DNA of 64,000 nt from Finegoldia magna ATCC 29328 (GCF_000010185.1 NC_010376.1:992001-1056000); one strand, 5' to 3'; positions 32,480 to 45,131 are shown, counted from the first letter of the stretch. Translations and numbers: made by a program. Notes: generated by a model from the letters alone, not told the origin.

Positions 32480-35400
32480 CTATCTTTCTTGTCCTTTTTC
32501 ACTTTTTTCTTGATTTTTATCTTTTTCTTCTTCTGATTTGAATTTTGATATTTGCCCCAATATTGATGGTTTCTCTTCTCTTGCATGAAGATTATCCTCT
32601 ACATCATAAGTTGATTCAAAGTAATCACTATCTTTAAAATCATTGTCATACCTATCTGGTATTCCATCATTGTCAAGATCTTTTGCTAGCGGATCATAGA
32701 AGTTTCCATCATCATCTATTTCTAATCCTAAAGCTTGTTTTAAATCTTCTTCATCTACTGATACCAGATCATCAAAACTTGACATCTTTATGGCTTCAGT
32801 CATATCTTTAAGAGCTTGTGAATTAGATATATCTTCTTCTACAAAAGATTCTGTTCTAATAGCAACATTATCTACATACTGAGTCCATGTTTTTTCTTCC
32901 AAATTTACCTCATATTGAATAGAGTGCTTCCCATCAGGTGTTTCTGTATAGGCAAGTCCTATATGGCTTAAATCAGGGTATAGTTTGTCAAAGTCTTCAT
33001 AGCTATTAGATTCTGAAAACTCGTAGTTAGAATAATCAACTATCGCCCTCTTTAAATCTTCTAATAATGGCGATTGGTTTTCTAGTTCTTCTACTTCTCC
33101 CATATCTAAAAGTTTATTAATCTCAGCTAGTCTTAGTGTCTTATCCCTTAACTCATCTGCTTTTTCAAATGGTTTAGTTAATTCTACTTTGGCATTTTCT
33201 AAAGATTCTTTATAGTTTTCAAGGTTTTGATTTAACCTTTCAAGTCTTGAAGGCATTTTTTCAATTGCATTATCAAGCCTTGTTATATTACCATCAGTAG
33301 AGTTTGAAAACTCCCCTAAATATTCTGCTTTTCCTAGGAGTTTAAAAGTGTGAGTATTAGTCATAAAGTTATATGAAACTTGTAAGTCTAAATTTCTATA
33401 TTTACCAATGACCTTGCTATCATTTATCTTTACTTTTTTTATTTCTTCTAATAGCTTTTCTCCAGCTTCTTTCTTATCTAAAATTTTATTTGCACCAAGA
33501 CTGATTGAAGTGAATTTACTATCTCCTTCTCCTAATTTCTCAACACTTTTAATATCTTCTTTAACTGCTTGTATTTCCATTTCAGTTTTTAAAATACTTT
33601 GAGGATAAATTTTATTTACCTTATCTTCAAGCTTGTATTTATTAGACTTGTAGTTTGCTTCAAGCATTTTTAATTTTGTAACTTCGTTATCTAAATCCAT
33701 CTTTTCTTTAATCAGAGGATTGCCTGTAGCTAAAGCCTTAATTTCTGAATAAGATAGACTTGCTTCATCAACATCTTCTGCAACTCTTACTGGAGTTTTT
33801 GAAGTCATAATTTGAGAAATGAATTTCTGCTTATTCTCTATCGTCTGCCACAAATAAGAATCAAAGGTATTTTCTGTTACATATCTAAAGATATTGACTT
33901 TATCATTTTCATTACCTTGACGAACAATTCTACCACTTCTTTGCTCTAGGTCAGACGGTCTCCATGGGACGTCTAAATCGTGTAAGGCTATTAGTTTATT
34001 TTGTACATTTGTACCTGCTCCCATTTTTTGAGTAGAACCTAATAAGACTCTTACTTCTCCTCTTCTTACCTTAGAGAACAATTCATCTTTTTGTTTGTCT
34101 GTATCTGCTTCGTGGATAAAGGCTATTTCTTCTTTAGGTATTCCCATATTCACTAGCTTATTTCTAATATCATCATAGATATTAAATTCTCCATCTCCTT
34201 TTGGTGTAGACATATCTGAAAATACTAATTGGGTCGATGAATTTTCTTTTGTCTTATCCCAGATTGAAAAGATATTTTTTACACATACATTTACCTTCGA
34301 ATTAGGATCATCTGGAAGTAGTGGGTTTATTAATCTTTGGTCAAGGGCAAGTTTTTTACCATCATTTGTAATCTTTAGCATGTTATCTTCTGTAGGCTCG
34401 ACTTGGTTATTTCTAACCGCATCAGCTCTTTCTGAAATAGCTTCTAATATTTCTTTTTGTTCCTCAGTAGGTTTTGTTTTAATAACTTCGAAGTTTGCTT
34501 CTGGTACTGGCAAATTTAACATATCTGAAGTCTTTATATCTGCTACTTCTTTAAACATGCTCATCAACTCTGGCAAGTTATAAAACTTTGAAAATCTTGT
34601 CTTTTGCCTATAACCAGTGCCTTCTGGAGATAATTCAAAGGTGTTTTCTGTTTCTCCAAAAGTAGAAGCCCAAGCGTCAAAATGTTCTAATCCTCTTGCC
34701 TTTAAATCGTCATACTGAAGGTATCTTTGCATGGTATAAAGCTCTGTCATTGAATTTGATATTGGTGTACCAGTAGCAAAAACAACTCCCTTGCCATCTG
34801 TCATTTCATCCATATACCTACATTTCATATACATATCCGAAGACTTAAAGGCTTCACTCTGACCGATACCCGCAACATTTCTCATCTTGGTATGCAAAAA
34901 TAAGTTTTTGTAATTATGAGCTTCGTCTATAAATAACTTATCTACTCCTAGTTCTTCAAAGGTTATTACATCATCTTTTTTAAAGTCATCATTTAGTTTT
35001 TCAAGTCTTACCAAGAGTTTCTTCTTTGTCTTTTCCAGTTGTTTTACTGTGAAATTTTCTCCTCTATTTCTTTTGTTCTCATCAATAAAGGAAACTATAT
35101 CATCTATTTGATCTTGTATATGCCTTACCTGGTATTCCTTAGACATTGGTATTTTTTCAAATTGAGAGTGTCCTATAATAACTGCATCATATTCTCCCGT
35201 TGCAATCCTGCCAATAAATCTTTTTCTATTTTTAGGTTGGAAGTCTTTTTTATCGGCCACCATAATATTTGCTGACGGATATAATTGCATAAACTCCCTA
35301 CCAATTTGAGTAGTTAGATGGTTAGGAACTACAAATAATGATTTACTTGCAAGTCCTAACTTTTTAGATTCCATAGCAGAAGCTACCATTTCAAAAGTTT

Positions 35401-38400
35401 TTCCTGCTCCTACTACATGGGCAAGTAGTGTATTTCCACCATAAAGAGTCCTAGCTATTGCATTTTTTTGATGTTCTCGAAGTCTAATTTCAGTATTCAT
35501 TCCATCAAAAGTTAAGTTAGAACCATCAAATTCTCTATTTCTAATTGAATTGAATTTTTCATTATAAATCTTCTCTAGCCTATATCTTCTATCAGGATCT
35601 TCAAATATCCAATTCTTAAATTCTTCTTTTATCAGTTCTTGCTTTTGACTTGCTAGCATAGTTTCTTTTTTGTTTAATACAGAAGTCTTAGACCCATCAT
35701 CATTTATTATTTGGTCAAATACTTTTGTATCTTTTAGATTAAGAGCATTTTCAATCAGCTTATAGGCATTTACTCTACTTGTACCATAAGTCATGTTAGC
35801 AAGGTCATTAGTCGAGTCAACACTTTTACCCTCAATATTCCATTCACTTGAGTGTGGCGAGAACCTAACATTTATATTCCACCTATCATAACCTGGTGTT
35901 TTTAAAAGGTTAAAAGTAAAGTCTTCTATATCTTTTTGAGGTATCCAGGTTGCTCCTAACCTTACATTTATATCAGAAGCAGTAAGTTCTTCAGGCATAA
36001 CTTCTTGTAATTTTTCTCTTTGATATTTGAGTTTGCCTAACTCGTTTAATAGTGTATCTTTCTTTTCAGAAGGTGCTAAATCTATTACATTTTCAATTTC
36101 TCCGATATATGAATTGAGGTAGCCAATCTTTTCTCTGATATTACCACTTAAATATTCATCAGCCGATACATATGAAAAATGAAATGGATCGTCATTGTCA
36201 AAGTTCTCAAAGGGCATTCTGTTATTTATTAGGTCTGTATCCTTAATATCTAAAAATATCTCGCCCTCAAGCTCACCAATTAAGGTGTTCCTATCTTTAC
36301 TTGTGATAGATTCCATATATTCAAAATCTACATATCCTTTTTGTGAAACTGATAAGACTAAAGCTTCAAGGGAAGTGTCTACATGATCTACTACCTTTGC
36401 CTTTGTTATTGTTCTTTTTGAGAATATATCACTCTTAGCTTTGAAATTATCCTCATCATCAAGTATTTCTATTGATGAAACCAAAGGAAAGTTTGAGTCT
36501 TCCTTTAAGGCTCTAGTATTTGATAAGGAGTTAATAAAGCCATGTTTCTTTGAAAAGTTATCATAGACTTCATTTAACTTTGCTTGTGACTCTTTTATTT
36601 CATCGTCTGAAAAATAGTCCTTTTGTTTTTCTATTACATCTTTTAAAGCATTCATTACATCAAGATAATCTTTTATCTTTTCTTTATTTTTATCTGATAT
36701 ATTCTGCTTGATTAAGACTGAGTTTTCTCTTAGGTAGACCTCTTCATCAATAATAGTGTAAGAAAAATTCTTAACATCATCTGTTGCTGGAAGACTTAAT
36801 TCTTCATCTTCCAATAGTTCGACCTCTTCATATTTTGAATTTGAAGATATTTCCTTACTTGCAATATCCATTAAGTCTTTTAACTTTTCATCTTCTTTTT
36901 CATCACAAGTAATAGTATTGCCAAATCTGCCAGATACTTCTTTCATATTCCCTAATACCATCTGAGGATTATCTACAAAGTATTTATTATAAGTCAAACC
37001 CTTTTTATCAGTTGCTAGATGAATCCAATCATCATCTCTTTCTATAACTGAATCTCTCTTTTTCAAGAAAATAATATCTGAAGTAACTTCTGTACCAGCA
37101 AGTCCTTTAAATATTGTATTAGGAAGCCTCATAGCTCCTAAAAACTCACATCTTGCATTAATATATTTTCTAACAGATTCATCTTTTTTATCCATAGTTC
37201 CAGATGAAGTTATGAAGGCAATAATTCCTCCATTCCTAACCTTATCTATTGACTTTGCAAAAAAATAATCGTGAATCAGAAAGTTATTTCTGTTATATTC
37301 ACGATCGTTAACTTTAAAATCTCCAAAGGGAACATTTCCTATTACCAAGTCAAAGAAATTATTTGAGAAGTTTGTTTCTTCAAAACCTTTAATTTGAATA
37401 TTAGCTTCAGGATAAAGTTCTCTTGCTATTCTTCCGCTTAGACTATCTTTTTCTACTCCATAGACTTTAGAGCTTTGTATTTCACTTGGCATACTTCCAA
37501 TAAAATTACCGACTCCTGCAGATGGTTCAAGGATATTCCCAGTCTTAAAACCCATATCTGTTATGGTCTTATATATTCCATCCATTACCTCTCTAGGTGT
37601 ATAAAATGATGTTAGAGTAGACTCTTTAGCATTCAAATACTCATCATTTGTTAGATTTTCTTTTAAAATATTTCTTGCTTCAAGCCATTGTCCTCCCTTT
37701 TCTTCATCAAAGACATCGGCAAGACCACCCCATCCTAGATAATCAGCAAGATAGGCTTGTTCATACTCTCTTGGACTCCTATTTTCATTTTCAAGTCTTT
37801 TGAGCATCTTAATAGCTTTTATATTTTTATCTAGCTTTTCTGATGGTGTTAGGTATTCTGAGTAGATATGATTTTTCAAGTCATAATTTCTAGCAAAACT
37901 TAGCCTTTCCTTATTAGGTTCATAGCCTAGATTTTTTAAATCCTCTTTACCCCTCAATAAGTTTTCGGCTGCTTCTCTTGGAACATTGTATCTATCCATC
38001 ATTTGGTCAATTTCAAGATTGTGGTTATCTATAAAGCTTTCTTGCTCTACTTGTCTTTCAATTTGTTTTTCATGCTCAGATAATTTGTATATCTCATAAT
38101 TTCCACTATCTAAAAGGTCATCAATCTTTCTACTTTCTTCAAATGTTTCACCTTTATATAAAGGGAATTCTTCCCCATTAACTTCTACCTTAGTTCCAGC
38201 TTCAATTAAGTTAATTCCATCAAAGGTATTCTTATCTTCTAAAATAAATTCTTTTCCAACCTTTACTGCTAATTTTTCTGATGTTTGAGTTAGATTTTCA
38301 AAGATTTCTTCAAGGTATGAATCGTTTCTATATGGAATTACTTCCGAACCCCTAATCATACCTCCCATATACTCCATATTATCTCTAATGGTTACAGTTT

Positions 38401-40123
38401 TAAGTCCTCCACTTAGTTCATCAAAATCTGTAATGGTAAAGTCCTTATCTTTATATCTAACCTGATCACCTATCTTAAACTTAGGCTCTATCTTTTCCTT
38501 AACTTCTTCTTGTGAAGCTTTTTCCTCACTTAGTGCAACTTGCTCTTCTAAATATGAAAATTCACGCTCATTAACTTCTTCACCATCTCCAAGGTCAATT
38601 CTATAATGTTCGACAATTTCGCCGTCTACATAGTGATCAAAATAGAATTTGAAATATCCGATATAATCATCAGTCATTTCTCCAAATTCATTTTCTCCAT
38701 GAGTTTGATTATGGTCTTTAATATCAATATCCTTTTGTCTTAGGATATTGATTAAGTCTTTAGTTACTATCTGCCCACTATAATCGGGAACTAATTCGTG
38801 ATTTTCATTAAATTCTACAATCCAGTAATCTTTTCTATTTTCAGTGTTTTTGCCATCAAAAAAAGAAGCTTCATCAGCTTCCTTTTCTGGACTTATTTCA
38901 TTTTCTAAGCTTCCACGTATTCCTTGATTGCCATTTTCTTCACTGTTGCCATCAAGTTGTTCATCTGTCCTTGGTATTCCTCTGGATTCCCTCTCATCAT
39001 TTTCTCTGTCAATCCTTGTGCTTTCATCATCTTGACTTTCTCTCTCTTGATAAAGTCCACTGCCTGATTCTGAATTTCCTTCAGGTGGTTCAAAAGTGTT
39101 TTCTCCTCGTACATTTTCTGAAGTTTCTTCCAGTTCTCCATGTCTTCGCTCCCTACCAGGTAAGACAGTCTTAGAACTGCGTATGTTGGATTCGGAAATC
39201 TCTCCATAAATTCCAGATCCTTCTCCATCATGTCCAAGGTTTTCTCTTCGATCTTCATTGCTATTTCTTCTGTCGCTTCCATCTGTGAAAACTCGTCCAT
39301 CTCTACTTCTTGACCTATCATCTCGTCTATATAAATCATCTTGACCTCCTCTATCTTCATTTATATTTTCTATATCTCTATTATAGTCGCCACCGGCCCT
39401 TTCTGTCAGCAGCCTAGCTCGATCCATTTCCTTAGATTTTTCTATTGTGCTATCTATAATATCTTCGCTAACTCTTGATATTACAAGACCTATCTGTTCT
39501 AAAGAAATTGTATTAATCCTAGAAAAATTATTTTTTAAATTTTCCATATCCATAGGATAGGCTGTATTAAACCTATTAGCTATCGCATAGGATATTGAGT
39601 CTCTCATAAACTTTTCAAAACTCAGTCTATCCTCTACATCTATTCTCAAATCAGCAATAGCCAAATTAATATATTCATCTCCATAAATTCGACTTAAAGA
39701 AAATATATTTTCGTTTAGTGAATCACTAGCTTCAAATGAAGAATCTCTTATTATTTCTTTTAAAGCCTCGTTATGGTTTTCGTGGTCAAACTGCCATAAG
39801 CTAACCTCATTAATATTCCTATCCATTGATGTGGTTTGACTAATATCGAAAATATATGAAATTCTTTGATTTACATCACTTCCAACTAAAATTGGAATAC
39901 CCTTTTGACCTCTCATAACAACTCGACCAAAATATTTCTTCCACATATCAAATGTCGCACAAGCTCTAGCTTCAGGTTCTTTGTTGTATATACTTAGTTG
40001 GCTAGAAAAATCATATTTCTGATTGTTACCTATAACTTTTAAGAGTTTTAAATATTCTTTTTCATCTTGTAAAACTTCATACTTTATTGCTTCTTGTATG
40101 TTCTTAAAATCATTTACTTGCAT
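32480..40123 (-). CDS. Giant ICE protein: DNA methylase plus SNF2-type helicase
   Basis: The 2547-residue protein has an N-terminal ArdC-like part ([20 protein letters not shown]), then about 200 residues of charged low complexity and small accessory domains. An N6-methylase-like domain has [10 protein letters not shown] near residue 868 and [11 protein letters not shown] near 927. The helicase has [14 protein letters not shown] near 1571, [12 protein letters not shown] near 1731, [11 protein letters not shown], and [11 protein letters not shown] near 2062. A calcium-type repeat [14 protein letters not shown] lies near 2482, before the tail [11 protein letters not shown]...GQER. Relatives are universal in such ICEs and are believed to protect or process incoming DNA. 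Confidence 0.85.
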   Translation of the reverse strand: MQVNDFKNIQEAIKYEVLQDEKEYLKLLKVIGNNQKYDFSSQLSIYNKEPEARACATFDMWKKYFGRVVMRGQKGIPILVGSDVNQRISYIFDISQTTSMDRNINEVSLWQFDHENHNEALKEIIRDSSFEASDSLNENIFSLSRIYGDEYINLAIADLRIDVEDRLSFEKFMRDSISYAIANRFNTAYPMDMENLKNNFSRINTISLEQIGLVISRVSEDIIDSTIEKSKEMDRARLLTERAGGDYNRDIENINEDRGGQDDLYRRDDRSRSRDGRVFTDGSDRRNSNEDRRENLGHDGEGSGIYGEISESNIRSSKTVLPGRERRHGELEETSENVRGENTFEPPEGNSESGSGLYQERESQDDESTRIDRENDERESRGIPRTDEQLDGNSEENGNQGIRGSLENEISPEKEADEASFFDGKNTENRKDYWIVEFNENHELVPDYSGQIVTKDLINILRQKDIDIKDHNQTHGENEFGEMTDDYIGYFKFYFDHYVDGEIVEHYRIDLGDGEEVNEREFSYLEEQVALSEEKASQEEVKEKIEPKFKIGDQVRYKDKDFTITDFDELSGGLKTVTIRDNMEYMGGMIRGSEVIPYRNDSYLEEIFENLTQTSEKLAVKVGKEFILEDKNTFDGINLIEAGTKVEVNGEEFPLYKGETFEESRKIDDLLDSGNYEIYKLSEHEKQIERQVEQESFIDNHNLEIDQMMDRYNVPREAAENLLRGKEDLKNLGYEPNKERLSFARNYDLKNHIYSEYLTPSEKLDKNIKAIKMLKRLENENRSPREYEQAYLADYLGWGGLADVFDEEKGGQWLEARNILKENLTNDEYLNAKESTLTSFYTPREVMDGIYKTITDMGFKTGNILEPSAGVGNFIGSMPSEIQSSKVYGVEKDSLSGRIARELYPEANIQIKGFEETNFSNNFFDLVIGNVPFGDFKVNDREYNRNNFLIHDYFFAKSIDKVRNGGIIAFITSSGTMDKKDESVRKYINARCEFLGAMRLPNTIFKGLAGTEVTSDIIFLKKRDSVIERDDDWIHLATDKKGLTYNKYFVDNPQMVLGNMKEVSGRFGNTITCDEKEDEKLKDLMDIASKEISSNSKYEEVELLEDEELSLPATDDVKNFSYTIIDEEVYLRENSVLIKQNISDKNKEKIKDYLDVMNALKDVIEKQKDYFSDDEIKESQAKLNEVYDNFSKKHGFINSLSNTRALKEDSNFPLVSSIEILDDEDNFKAKSDIFSKRTITKAKVVDHVDTSLEALVLSVSQKGYVDFEYMESITSKDRNTLIGELEGEIFLDIKDTDLINNRMPFENFDNDDPFHFSYVSADEYLSGNIREKIGYLNSYIGEIENVIDLAPSEKKDTLLNELGKLKYQREKLQEVMPEELTASDINVRLGATWIPQKDIEDFTFNLLKTPGYDRWNINVRFSPHSSEWNIEGKSVDSTNDLANMTYGTSRVNAYKLIENALNLKDTKVFDQIINDDGSKTSVLNKKETMLASQKQELIKEEFKNWIFEDPDRRYRLEKIYNEKFNSIRNREFDGSNLTFDGMNTEIRLREHQKNAIARTLYGGNTLLAHVVGAGKTFEMVASAMESKKLGLASKSLFVVPNHLTTQIGREFMQLYPSANIMVADKKDFQPKNRKRFIGRIATGEYDAVIIGHSQFEKIPMSKEYQVRHIQDQIDDIVSFIDENKRNRGENFTVKQLEKTKKKLLVRLEKLNDDFKKDDVITFEELGVDKLFIDEAHNYKNLFLHTKMRNVAGIGQSEAFKSSDMYMKCRYMDEMTDGKGVVFATGTPISNSMTELYTMQRYLQYDDLKARGLEHFDAWASTFGETENTFELSPEGTGYRQKTRFSKFYNLPELMSMFKEVADIKTSDMLNLPVPEANFEVIKTKPTEEQKEILEAISERADAVRNNQVEPTEDNMLKITNDGKKLALDQRLINPLLPDDPNSKVNVCVKNIFSIWDKTKENSSTQLVFSDMSTPKGDGEFNIYDDIRNKLVNMGIPKEEIAFIHEADTDKQKDELFSKVRRGEVRVLLGSTQKMGAGTNVQNKLIALHDLDVPWRPSDLEQRSGRIVRQGNENDKVNIFRYVTENTFDSYLWQTIENKQKFISQIMTSKTPVRVAEDVDEASLSYSEIKALATGNPLIKEKMDLDNEVTKLKMLEANYKSNKYKLEDKVNKIYPQSILKTEMEIQAVKEDIKSVEKLGEGDSKFTSISLGANKILDKKEAGEKLLEEIKKVKINDSKVIGKYRNLDLQVSYNFMTNTHTFKLLGKAEYLGEFSNSTDGNITRLDNAIEKMPSRLERLNQNLENYKESLENAKVELTKPFEKADELRDKTLRLAEINKLLDMGEVEELENQSPLLEDLKRAIVDYSNYEFSESNSYEDFDKLYPDLSHIGLAYTETPDGKHSIQYEVNLEEKTWTQYVDNVAIRTESFVEEDISNSQALKDMTEAIKMSSFDDLVSVDEEDLKQALGLEIDDDGNFYDPLAKDLDNDGIPDRYDNDFKDSDYFESTYDVEDNLHAREEKPSILGQISKFKSEEEKDKNQEKSEKGQER

Positions 40124-40145
40124 TTCCTACCTCCTTTTTTGAGTA

Positions 40146-40183
40146 ATAAAAAAGACGATAGATTTTAAATAATCTACCGTCTA
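40146..40183 (-). terminator. Terminator after the SMC-like ATPase gene
   Basis: The 12-bp stem AGACGATAGATT/AATCTACCGTCT (one mismatch or G-U) is followed by TTTTTTATT on the minus strand. It separates the ATPase gene from the giant gene that starts at 40123. Confidence 0.75.
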
Positions 40184-40205
40184 TAATGTAATATAATTAA
40201 ATGAC

Positions 40206-42419
40206 CTATATTAATTCTTTAAGTTTTCCATATAAGTTCAATAATTCGTTAATATCCATATCCATTATAGGCTCATACATAAAAGAGTTTATATGAATAT
40301 TTTCTGGAGTCATTATATTAACTTCATTAACTATATTAATTTGTTCTTCATTCGCAATCTGCTTATATGCATCAAATAATACCCTGGTCATATTATTAGT
40401 TTTATCTACATGATTCAGAAATTCCGCTTTATCTCCTGTTTTCAAATTATTTTTCACTTTCCAATTTAGCATACCATTATAATTATTAATTTTATCTAAC
40501 ATTATTTCCTCAGCTTTAAGTCTACAAGCCATTGATAATAAAACTTTATGCTCGAGCAAATTTAAGTTACTAGTTAAGTTTTCAGTAGTTTCATAAAGCT
40601 TTTCTATAACCAGATCATCCTCTTTAAACTCACTTGGTATATCAAATCTCCCTATATATTCTTTATATACTTTCCCTAAAGTTTTAAAATTAATAGTTCC
40701 TGAATTTTCTTTTTTGTGTAGTAAATTAGTTAATAGCTCATAATCGCTATCATAATAATTTGAATCATTAACAGATTTATCAAAACTATATTCAATTAGA
40801 TTCCTAACAAATGGTATAAGTGCAAATAAGGAATATTTATCTGGTTTAGTTTTCCATGTTATAAAAGGTTGTTTTTGATATTTCTCTTCTATCAAATTTA
40901 AATCTTGTTTGTTTTCAACGATAAATCTAGATGTACGAGGTACATTTAGTCTAGAAGAAATTGTTCTATAAAAATCAAAATTATGAGATAAAATTATCAT
41001 TCTAAAATTATCAATTGTTGCCATTTCATACAAATATTCTACAATAGCATACTTATTTTTATAATCAAAAGAATCTGCTATATCGTCTACTATAAATAGG
41101 ACTTCATTGCTTTCTTTTTTTATTTTTTCTATGTCAAATATTATATTTAACAAATATAAAGATCTTTTCTCTCCTTGACTTAACACGTCTAATTTTTCTA
41201 AATTTGATCTATCTAAACTTGCTTGATTTTCACCCTTTTCAAATATAAACTCCACACGTGGTAGGTTTTCTCCTATTATCGCTCCCTTTAAATTTGATAT
41301 TTTCATCTTATATGGAACAGTGAACCTATCTTCAAATATTTCTAAAGAACGATTCCACAATGTATTGTCTATATTGAGATTTTTAATATTCTCCTCTAAT
41401 TCTTTATATATCTCTAATAAATCATCAAAAGATTTCTTTTCTTTCTTTATATATGAAGTCCATAATTCTTTTTTTAAATTATCTAAATTTTCTATTTTCA
41501 AAAACTCTATTAGTTCAGGATTGTTTTCTATTGTATCTCTTAATAATATGCCTTTTGTATCACTTAGTAACTTTTCTATCTGTTGAAATTCTGGAATATC
41601 TTTAATTTTCCCCTCTATTTCATATATTTTCTCTTGTAGTTCATCATTATTACCAATTACTATGCTATTATTTAAATTAAGTTTATTATCTCTTACAAAA
41701 AAATTATCTGAATCTAAATTTTTTGCAACATTCTTCAATTTTGGAAATGTGAATTGACCTTTTTCAAAAAAAGTATAACTACTGTATATAGTTTCAGCAG
41801 CTTCACAAAACTCTTTTATTTTATTTTGAAAACTACTGTCTTTTATTTTTTTAATTACACTATCATCAAAAATTGTAGAGTATTTAACATTAGGTAAATA
41901 CGTTTTATTTTCAGCTTCACATAATTCTTTCAAGCTTAATAAAAAACTTTTTTCACTTAAATTCATGTCAGAAACTACTGTAGGCTCTAATTCATAAATT
42001 TTTCTTCCTTGTTGTGTTTTTTCAATTTTTAATCCTGAATATTGCACTAACTTTTTTAAAAAATTATTTTTTTGCTTTAATAAAGTTGTGATAGATTTTT
42101 TTGTTTTTTCGTCTACTAATAAATCTGCTACACTACTAGATTCATAATAATTCTCAAAGCTTTTTATTACAAACACTTGCTCTTTTCTTATATCTTGTCC
42201 ATCTATGCTCACATTAACTTCTGCTTTTATATCGAATATTTCATCACGTATTTCGTCAGCTTTACCATCTTGAATTTTCTTAAAAGTTTTTGCAAAAGAA
42301 GTTTTCATCAATCCATTTTTTGCATATACTGTAATCACATTTGTATTTGTAAAATCAAATTCATGGTTAAACTCATCTATTCCATAACAATTCTTTAATT
42401 TACATTCTAGAATATCCAT
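40206..42419 (-). CDS. SMC-like AAA ATPase, PrrC/RloC-like candidate defence effector
   Basis: The 737-residue protein opens MDILECKLKNCYGIDEFNHE with a variant Walker A (YAKNGLMKTSFAKTF, near 32-46). It then has a coiled-coil-rich middle, an ABC-like signature (LSQGEKRSLYLL, near 416), Walker B (LFIVDDIADSFD, near 443) and H-loop (IILSHNFDF). The C-terminal part contains FVRNLIEYS and, 25 residues after the Glu, NLLHKKENS. That is an Arg-x3-Glu...His arrangement like the catalytic triad of PrrC/RloC anticodon nucleases. It sits between the methylase/helicase and a cytosine methyltransferase and is not a core transfer gene. Function as an RNase is inferred, not shown. Confidence 0.6.
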   Translation of the reverse strand: MDILECKLKNCYGIDEFNHEFDFTNTNVITVYAKNGLMKTSFAKTFKKIQDGKADEIRDEIFDIKAEVNVSIDGQDIRKEQVFVIKSFENYYESSSVADLLVDEKTKKSITTLLKQKNNFLKKLVQYSGLKIEKTQQGRKIYELEPTVVSDMNLSEKSFLLSLKELCEAENKTYLPNVKYSTIFDDSVIKKIKDSSFQNKIKEFCEAAETIYSSYTFFEKGQFTFPKLKNVAKNLDSDNFFVRDNKLNLNNSIVIGNNDELQEKIYEIEGKIKDIPEFQQIEKLLSDTKGILLRDTIENNPELIEFLKIENLDNLKKELWTSYIKKEKKSFDDLLEIYKELEENIKNLNIDNTLWNRSLEIFEDRFTVPYKMKISNLKGAIIGENLPRVEFIFEKGENQASLDRSNLEKLDVLSQGEKRSLYLLNIIFDIEKIKKESNEVLFIVDDIADSFDYKNKYAIVEYLYEMATIDNFRMIILSHNFDFYRTISSRLNVPRTSRFIVENKQDLNLIEEKYQKQPFITWKTKPDKYSLFALIPFVRNLIEYSFDKSVNDSNYYDSDYELLTNLLHKKENSGTINFKTLGKVYKEYIGRFDIPSEFKEDDLVIEKLYETTENLTSNLNLLEHKVLLSMACRLKAEEIMLDKINNYNGMLNWKVKNNLKTGDKAEFLNHVDKTNNMTRVLFDAYKQIANEEQINIVNEVNIMTPENIHINSFMYEPIMDMDINELLNLYGKLKELI

Positions 42420-42454
42420 ATCATATCCTCCTGTCTTTTATTTTATTATATCAT

Positions 42455-43417
42455 TCACAATAATAAGTTTGCACTAACATGCATTATTGAACTAATAATG
42501 CACATTAAAACATCAACCACAATAGAATTGCCGGCCTGCTTATATAGTTTGCTTGAAGTGCAATTTTTTCTTCTTGAATGCACTTCCTCTAATTTGTCTA
42601 TATCACTATCATCAAAACCCATGAGTCTTAGGCATTCTCTTTCTGTTAAATACCTATACCTACCATTTCCAATATCTATTATTCCAGAATTAGGTACTCT
42701 CATTTGTTTTGTAGAAATAGTATAAGAAAAATCTTTAATCACTTTGAGTCGCCCTCTAAAACTGTTATCTATGCTTTTATTTAAAAATTTCAGCATATAG
42801 GGTTGGGTCATTGTATAAAGTTCACTTACATCCTTTTCTAAAAATTCACTTAGTGGTCTAGTTTCTTTCCTCTCCAATTTATTAAAAGAAAAGTTATTTG
42901 CTCCTAGACATGAAACAACAAATATCCTCTCCCTTTTTTGAGGTATCCCAAAGTCCATTGCATTTAAAATTTCATACTTACTTTCATATCCAAGGTCTTC
43001 TAACTCCTTTAGATAAATAAACAAGGAGTCCCTCATATTTCTATCAAGGACTCCTTTTACATTTTCCCAAATTATCCATTTAGGTTTATCTTTCATTTCT
43101 TTGATTATTCTAATTGTTTCAAATAGTAAGCTTGATCTAGTTCCTGAATTCTTTACTCCTCCTTGCTTTTTCCCTATTCTTGAAAAGTCTTGGCAAGGAC
43201 TTCCATGCATAATTAAGTCTATCTTCTCATTAGGAGCTTTATATCCTACTACTGATTTTGGCTTATAAGCCTCTCCATAAAGTGCGTTGTATGATTTAAC
43301 ACAAGCCTTATCTATTTCTACATAATCAACTACTTCATAAGATATCTTTAAATTAATAAAAGCCTTTCTAATAGCACCTATGCCACCGAAAAGCTCCAAT
43401 ATTTTTACCTTATTCAT
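42455..43417 (-). CDS. DNA (cytosine-5) methyltransferase
   Basis: The 320-residue protein has motif I (ILELFGGIGAIRKAF), motif IV with catalytic Cys75 (MHGSPCQDFSRIGKK), motif VI (WIIWENVKGVL), motif VIII (FGIPQKRERIFVV) and motif X (YKQAGNSIVVDVL). The target-recognition region between VIII and IX is short. The gene overlaps topB by eight bases and is followed by the SMC-like ATPase. It may guard the ICE against host restriction or be the modification half of a defence unit. No partner restriction endonuclease is recognised. Confidence 0.9.
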   Translation of the reverse strand: MNKVKILELFGGIGAIRKAFINLKISYEVVDYVEIDKACVKSYNALYGEAYKPKSVVGYKAPNEKIDLIMHGSPCQDFSRIGKKQGGVKNSGTRSSLLFETIRIIKEMKDKPKWIIWENVKGVLDRNMRDSLFIYLKELEDLGYESKYEILNAMDFGIPQKRERIFVVSCLGANNFSFNKLERKETRPLSEFLEKDVSELYTMTQPYMLKFLNKSIDNSFRGRLKVIKDFSYTISTKQMRVPNSGIIDIGNGRYRYLTERECLRLMGFDDSDIDKLEEVHSRRKNCTSSKLYKQAGNSIVVDVLMCIISSIMHVSANLLL

Positions 43418-45131
43418 TTAGATTATTCTTGTACCTATCTACAAGCTCCCTTATACTATCTTCTATTTCTCTTAAAAAGTCTTCTTTATCTACTTCACCA
43501 GAGCTAATCTTTGCAAGTTTCATTTCCCATTCAGATGTTGTTTTAGCTGACTTAAACTTATCCTCTACAATTGATACAAGTCTATTGCCTTTTTCTGTTA
43601 CAAGTAGATTTTTCTTATCTCTTCTTATAAGGTCCTTATGGATAAGATTTTCAATAATTCCTGCTCTTGTAGCTGGTGTTCCTAAGCCTTTTCTCTCCAC
43701 TTCTATATCTTTATCCAGTGATTCAATCCCTGCATTCTCCATAGCCTTTAAAAGTGTATCTTCATTATAATGACTTGGAGCTTTTGTAAATTTCTCCGAT
43801 ATATTTTTAGAAGTTAGCTTAATTTTATCTCCAGTCTTTACATCTGGTAATTCATTTTCTTGCTTTTCTTTTCCATAAGCCTTTAGATACTTGGTATAAC
43901 CTTCATCGATTATAGTCTTTCCACTTGCATTGAAGTTAAATTTATCATATTCATATCTGATTTTTCTACTAGATTCCTTTAAGTTATCCGAACATGAAGC
44001 AAGTAGTTTATCCTTAATTAGATTATAGACTTTGCTTTCTTTATCAGATAAATCTTTAACTTTTCCAATACCTGATATAGTAGGAATAATCGCATAGTGG
44101 TCTGTAACCTTAGATGAATTAAAAATAGACTTAAAGTTTGATTCGTTGATTTTAAAACCTTCTTCAAGTCCTTCTAATAATTCTTTCATAGTAGTAACCA
44201 TATCATCGGTTAAATACCTGCTATCTGTTCTTGGGTATGTGATTAGCTTTTTTTCATACAGACCTTGTGCCATATTTAAAGTGTCATTTGCTGAATATCC
44301 AAAATATTTATTTGCTTCTCTCTGTAAGGTAGTGAGATCATAAGGCTTATCTGGTTTTGTGCTTATTTCTTTATCCTCTACCTCTGTAATAACTATTTCA
44401 TCTTCTATCAAGTTTAAAAGTTGCTCTGCCACTTCGATTTTATCAATCCTATCTGATACAAGTTTCAATCCTTTATAAGATAGGTCAACTGTATAATATT
44501 TTTGCTTCTTAAATAGATTTATTTCACTATCCCTTTTAGCTATTAAATATAGAGTTGGTGTTTGTACTCTACCAACTGAATATGTTTCCTTGTAAATGCA
44601 AGAATAAAGCCTACTTAAATTCATTCCTACCAGCCAATCTGCAATAGCTCTTGCACTTGCCGATCCATATAAGTCTTCAAATTTTTCTCCGTCTTTAAGA
44701 TTTCTAAAACCATCTTCAATAGCTTTGTTTTCCATTGAAGATATCCAAAGTCTTTGAATTTTCTTCTTACATTTAGCTTGATTATATACAAGCCTAAAAA
44801 TAAGTTCTCCCTCTCTTCCAGCATCACAAGCATTTATAACTGTGTCGATATTCTTATCGTTTAAAAGTTTCTTTAAAACTCCATATTGTTTTTTAGTGCT
44901 TTTAGATACTTCATAAATATATTCTTCTGGAATTATAGGAAGATTTTCTATTGTCCATTTCTTCCATTTTTCGTCGTGTCTTTCTGGACTTGCCATTTGA
45001 ATTAAATGACCGACACACCAAGAAACAATGTATCCATTCCCCTCATAATATCCGTTTTTTCTTGTTCTTGCTCCAATTACTTTTGCAATTGTAACTGCTA
45101 CGCTTGGCTTTTCTGCTATTACTAATTTCAT
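43410..45131 (-). CDS. topB: DNA topoisomerase III of the ICE
   Basis: The start is ATG 45131 (MKLVIAEKPSVAVTIAKVIG), with TGGAGG upstream; an alternative start four codons earlier lacks an RBS. The 573-residue type IA enzyme has the TOPRIM domain (INACDAGREGELIFRLVY) and the active-site Tyr in LITYPRTDSRYLT (near 299). It also has GLGTPATRAGIIENLI and the IADWLVGMNLSRLYS region. No C-terminal zinc fingers are evident, as is usual for ICE-encoded TopB. It would resolve DNA during transfer and replication. Confidence 0.92.
   Translation of the reverse strand: MKLVIAEKPSVAVTIAKVIGARTRKNGYYEGNGYIVSWCVGHLIQMASPERHDEKWKKWTIENLPIIPEEYIYEVSKSTKKQYGVLKKLLNDKNIDTVINACDAGREGELIFRLVYNQAKCKKKIQRLWISSMENKAIEDGFRNLKDGEKFEDLYGSASARAIADWLVGMNLSRLYSCIYKETYSVGRVQTPTLYLIAKRDSEINLFKKQKYYTVDLSYKGLKLVSDRIDKIEVAEQLLNLIEDEIVITEVEDKEISTKPDKPYDLTTLQREANKYFGYSANDTLNMAQGLYEKKLITYPRTDSRYLTDDMVTTMKELLEGLEEGFKINESNFKSIFNSSKVTDHYAIIPTISGIGKVKDLSDKESKVYNLIKDKLLASCSDNLKESSRKIRYEYDKFNFNASGKTIIDEGYTKYLKAYGKEKQENELPDVKTGDKIKLTSKNISEKFTKAPSHYNEDTLLKAMENAGIESLDKDIEVERKGLGTPATRAGIIENLIHKDLIRRDKKNLLVTEKGNRLVSIVEDKFKSAKTTSEWEMKLAKISSGEVDKEDFLREIEDSIRELVDRYKNNLNE

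Noticed and set aside
38905-39360. A 151-codon open frame within the giant methylase/helicase gene
   Set aside because: It is on the same strand in another frame over the low-complexity charged region; it lacks an RBS and family features, so it is a shadow of repetitive codons.
42455-43417. Complete restriction-modification system with the cytosine methyltransferase
   Set aside because: Neither neighbour shows a restriction endonuclease motif; TopB is certain and the ATPase is SMC-like.
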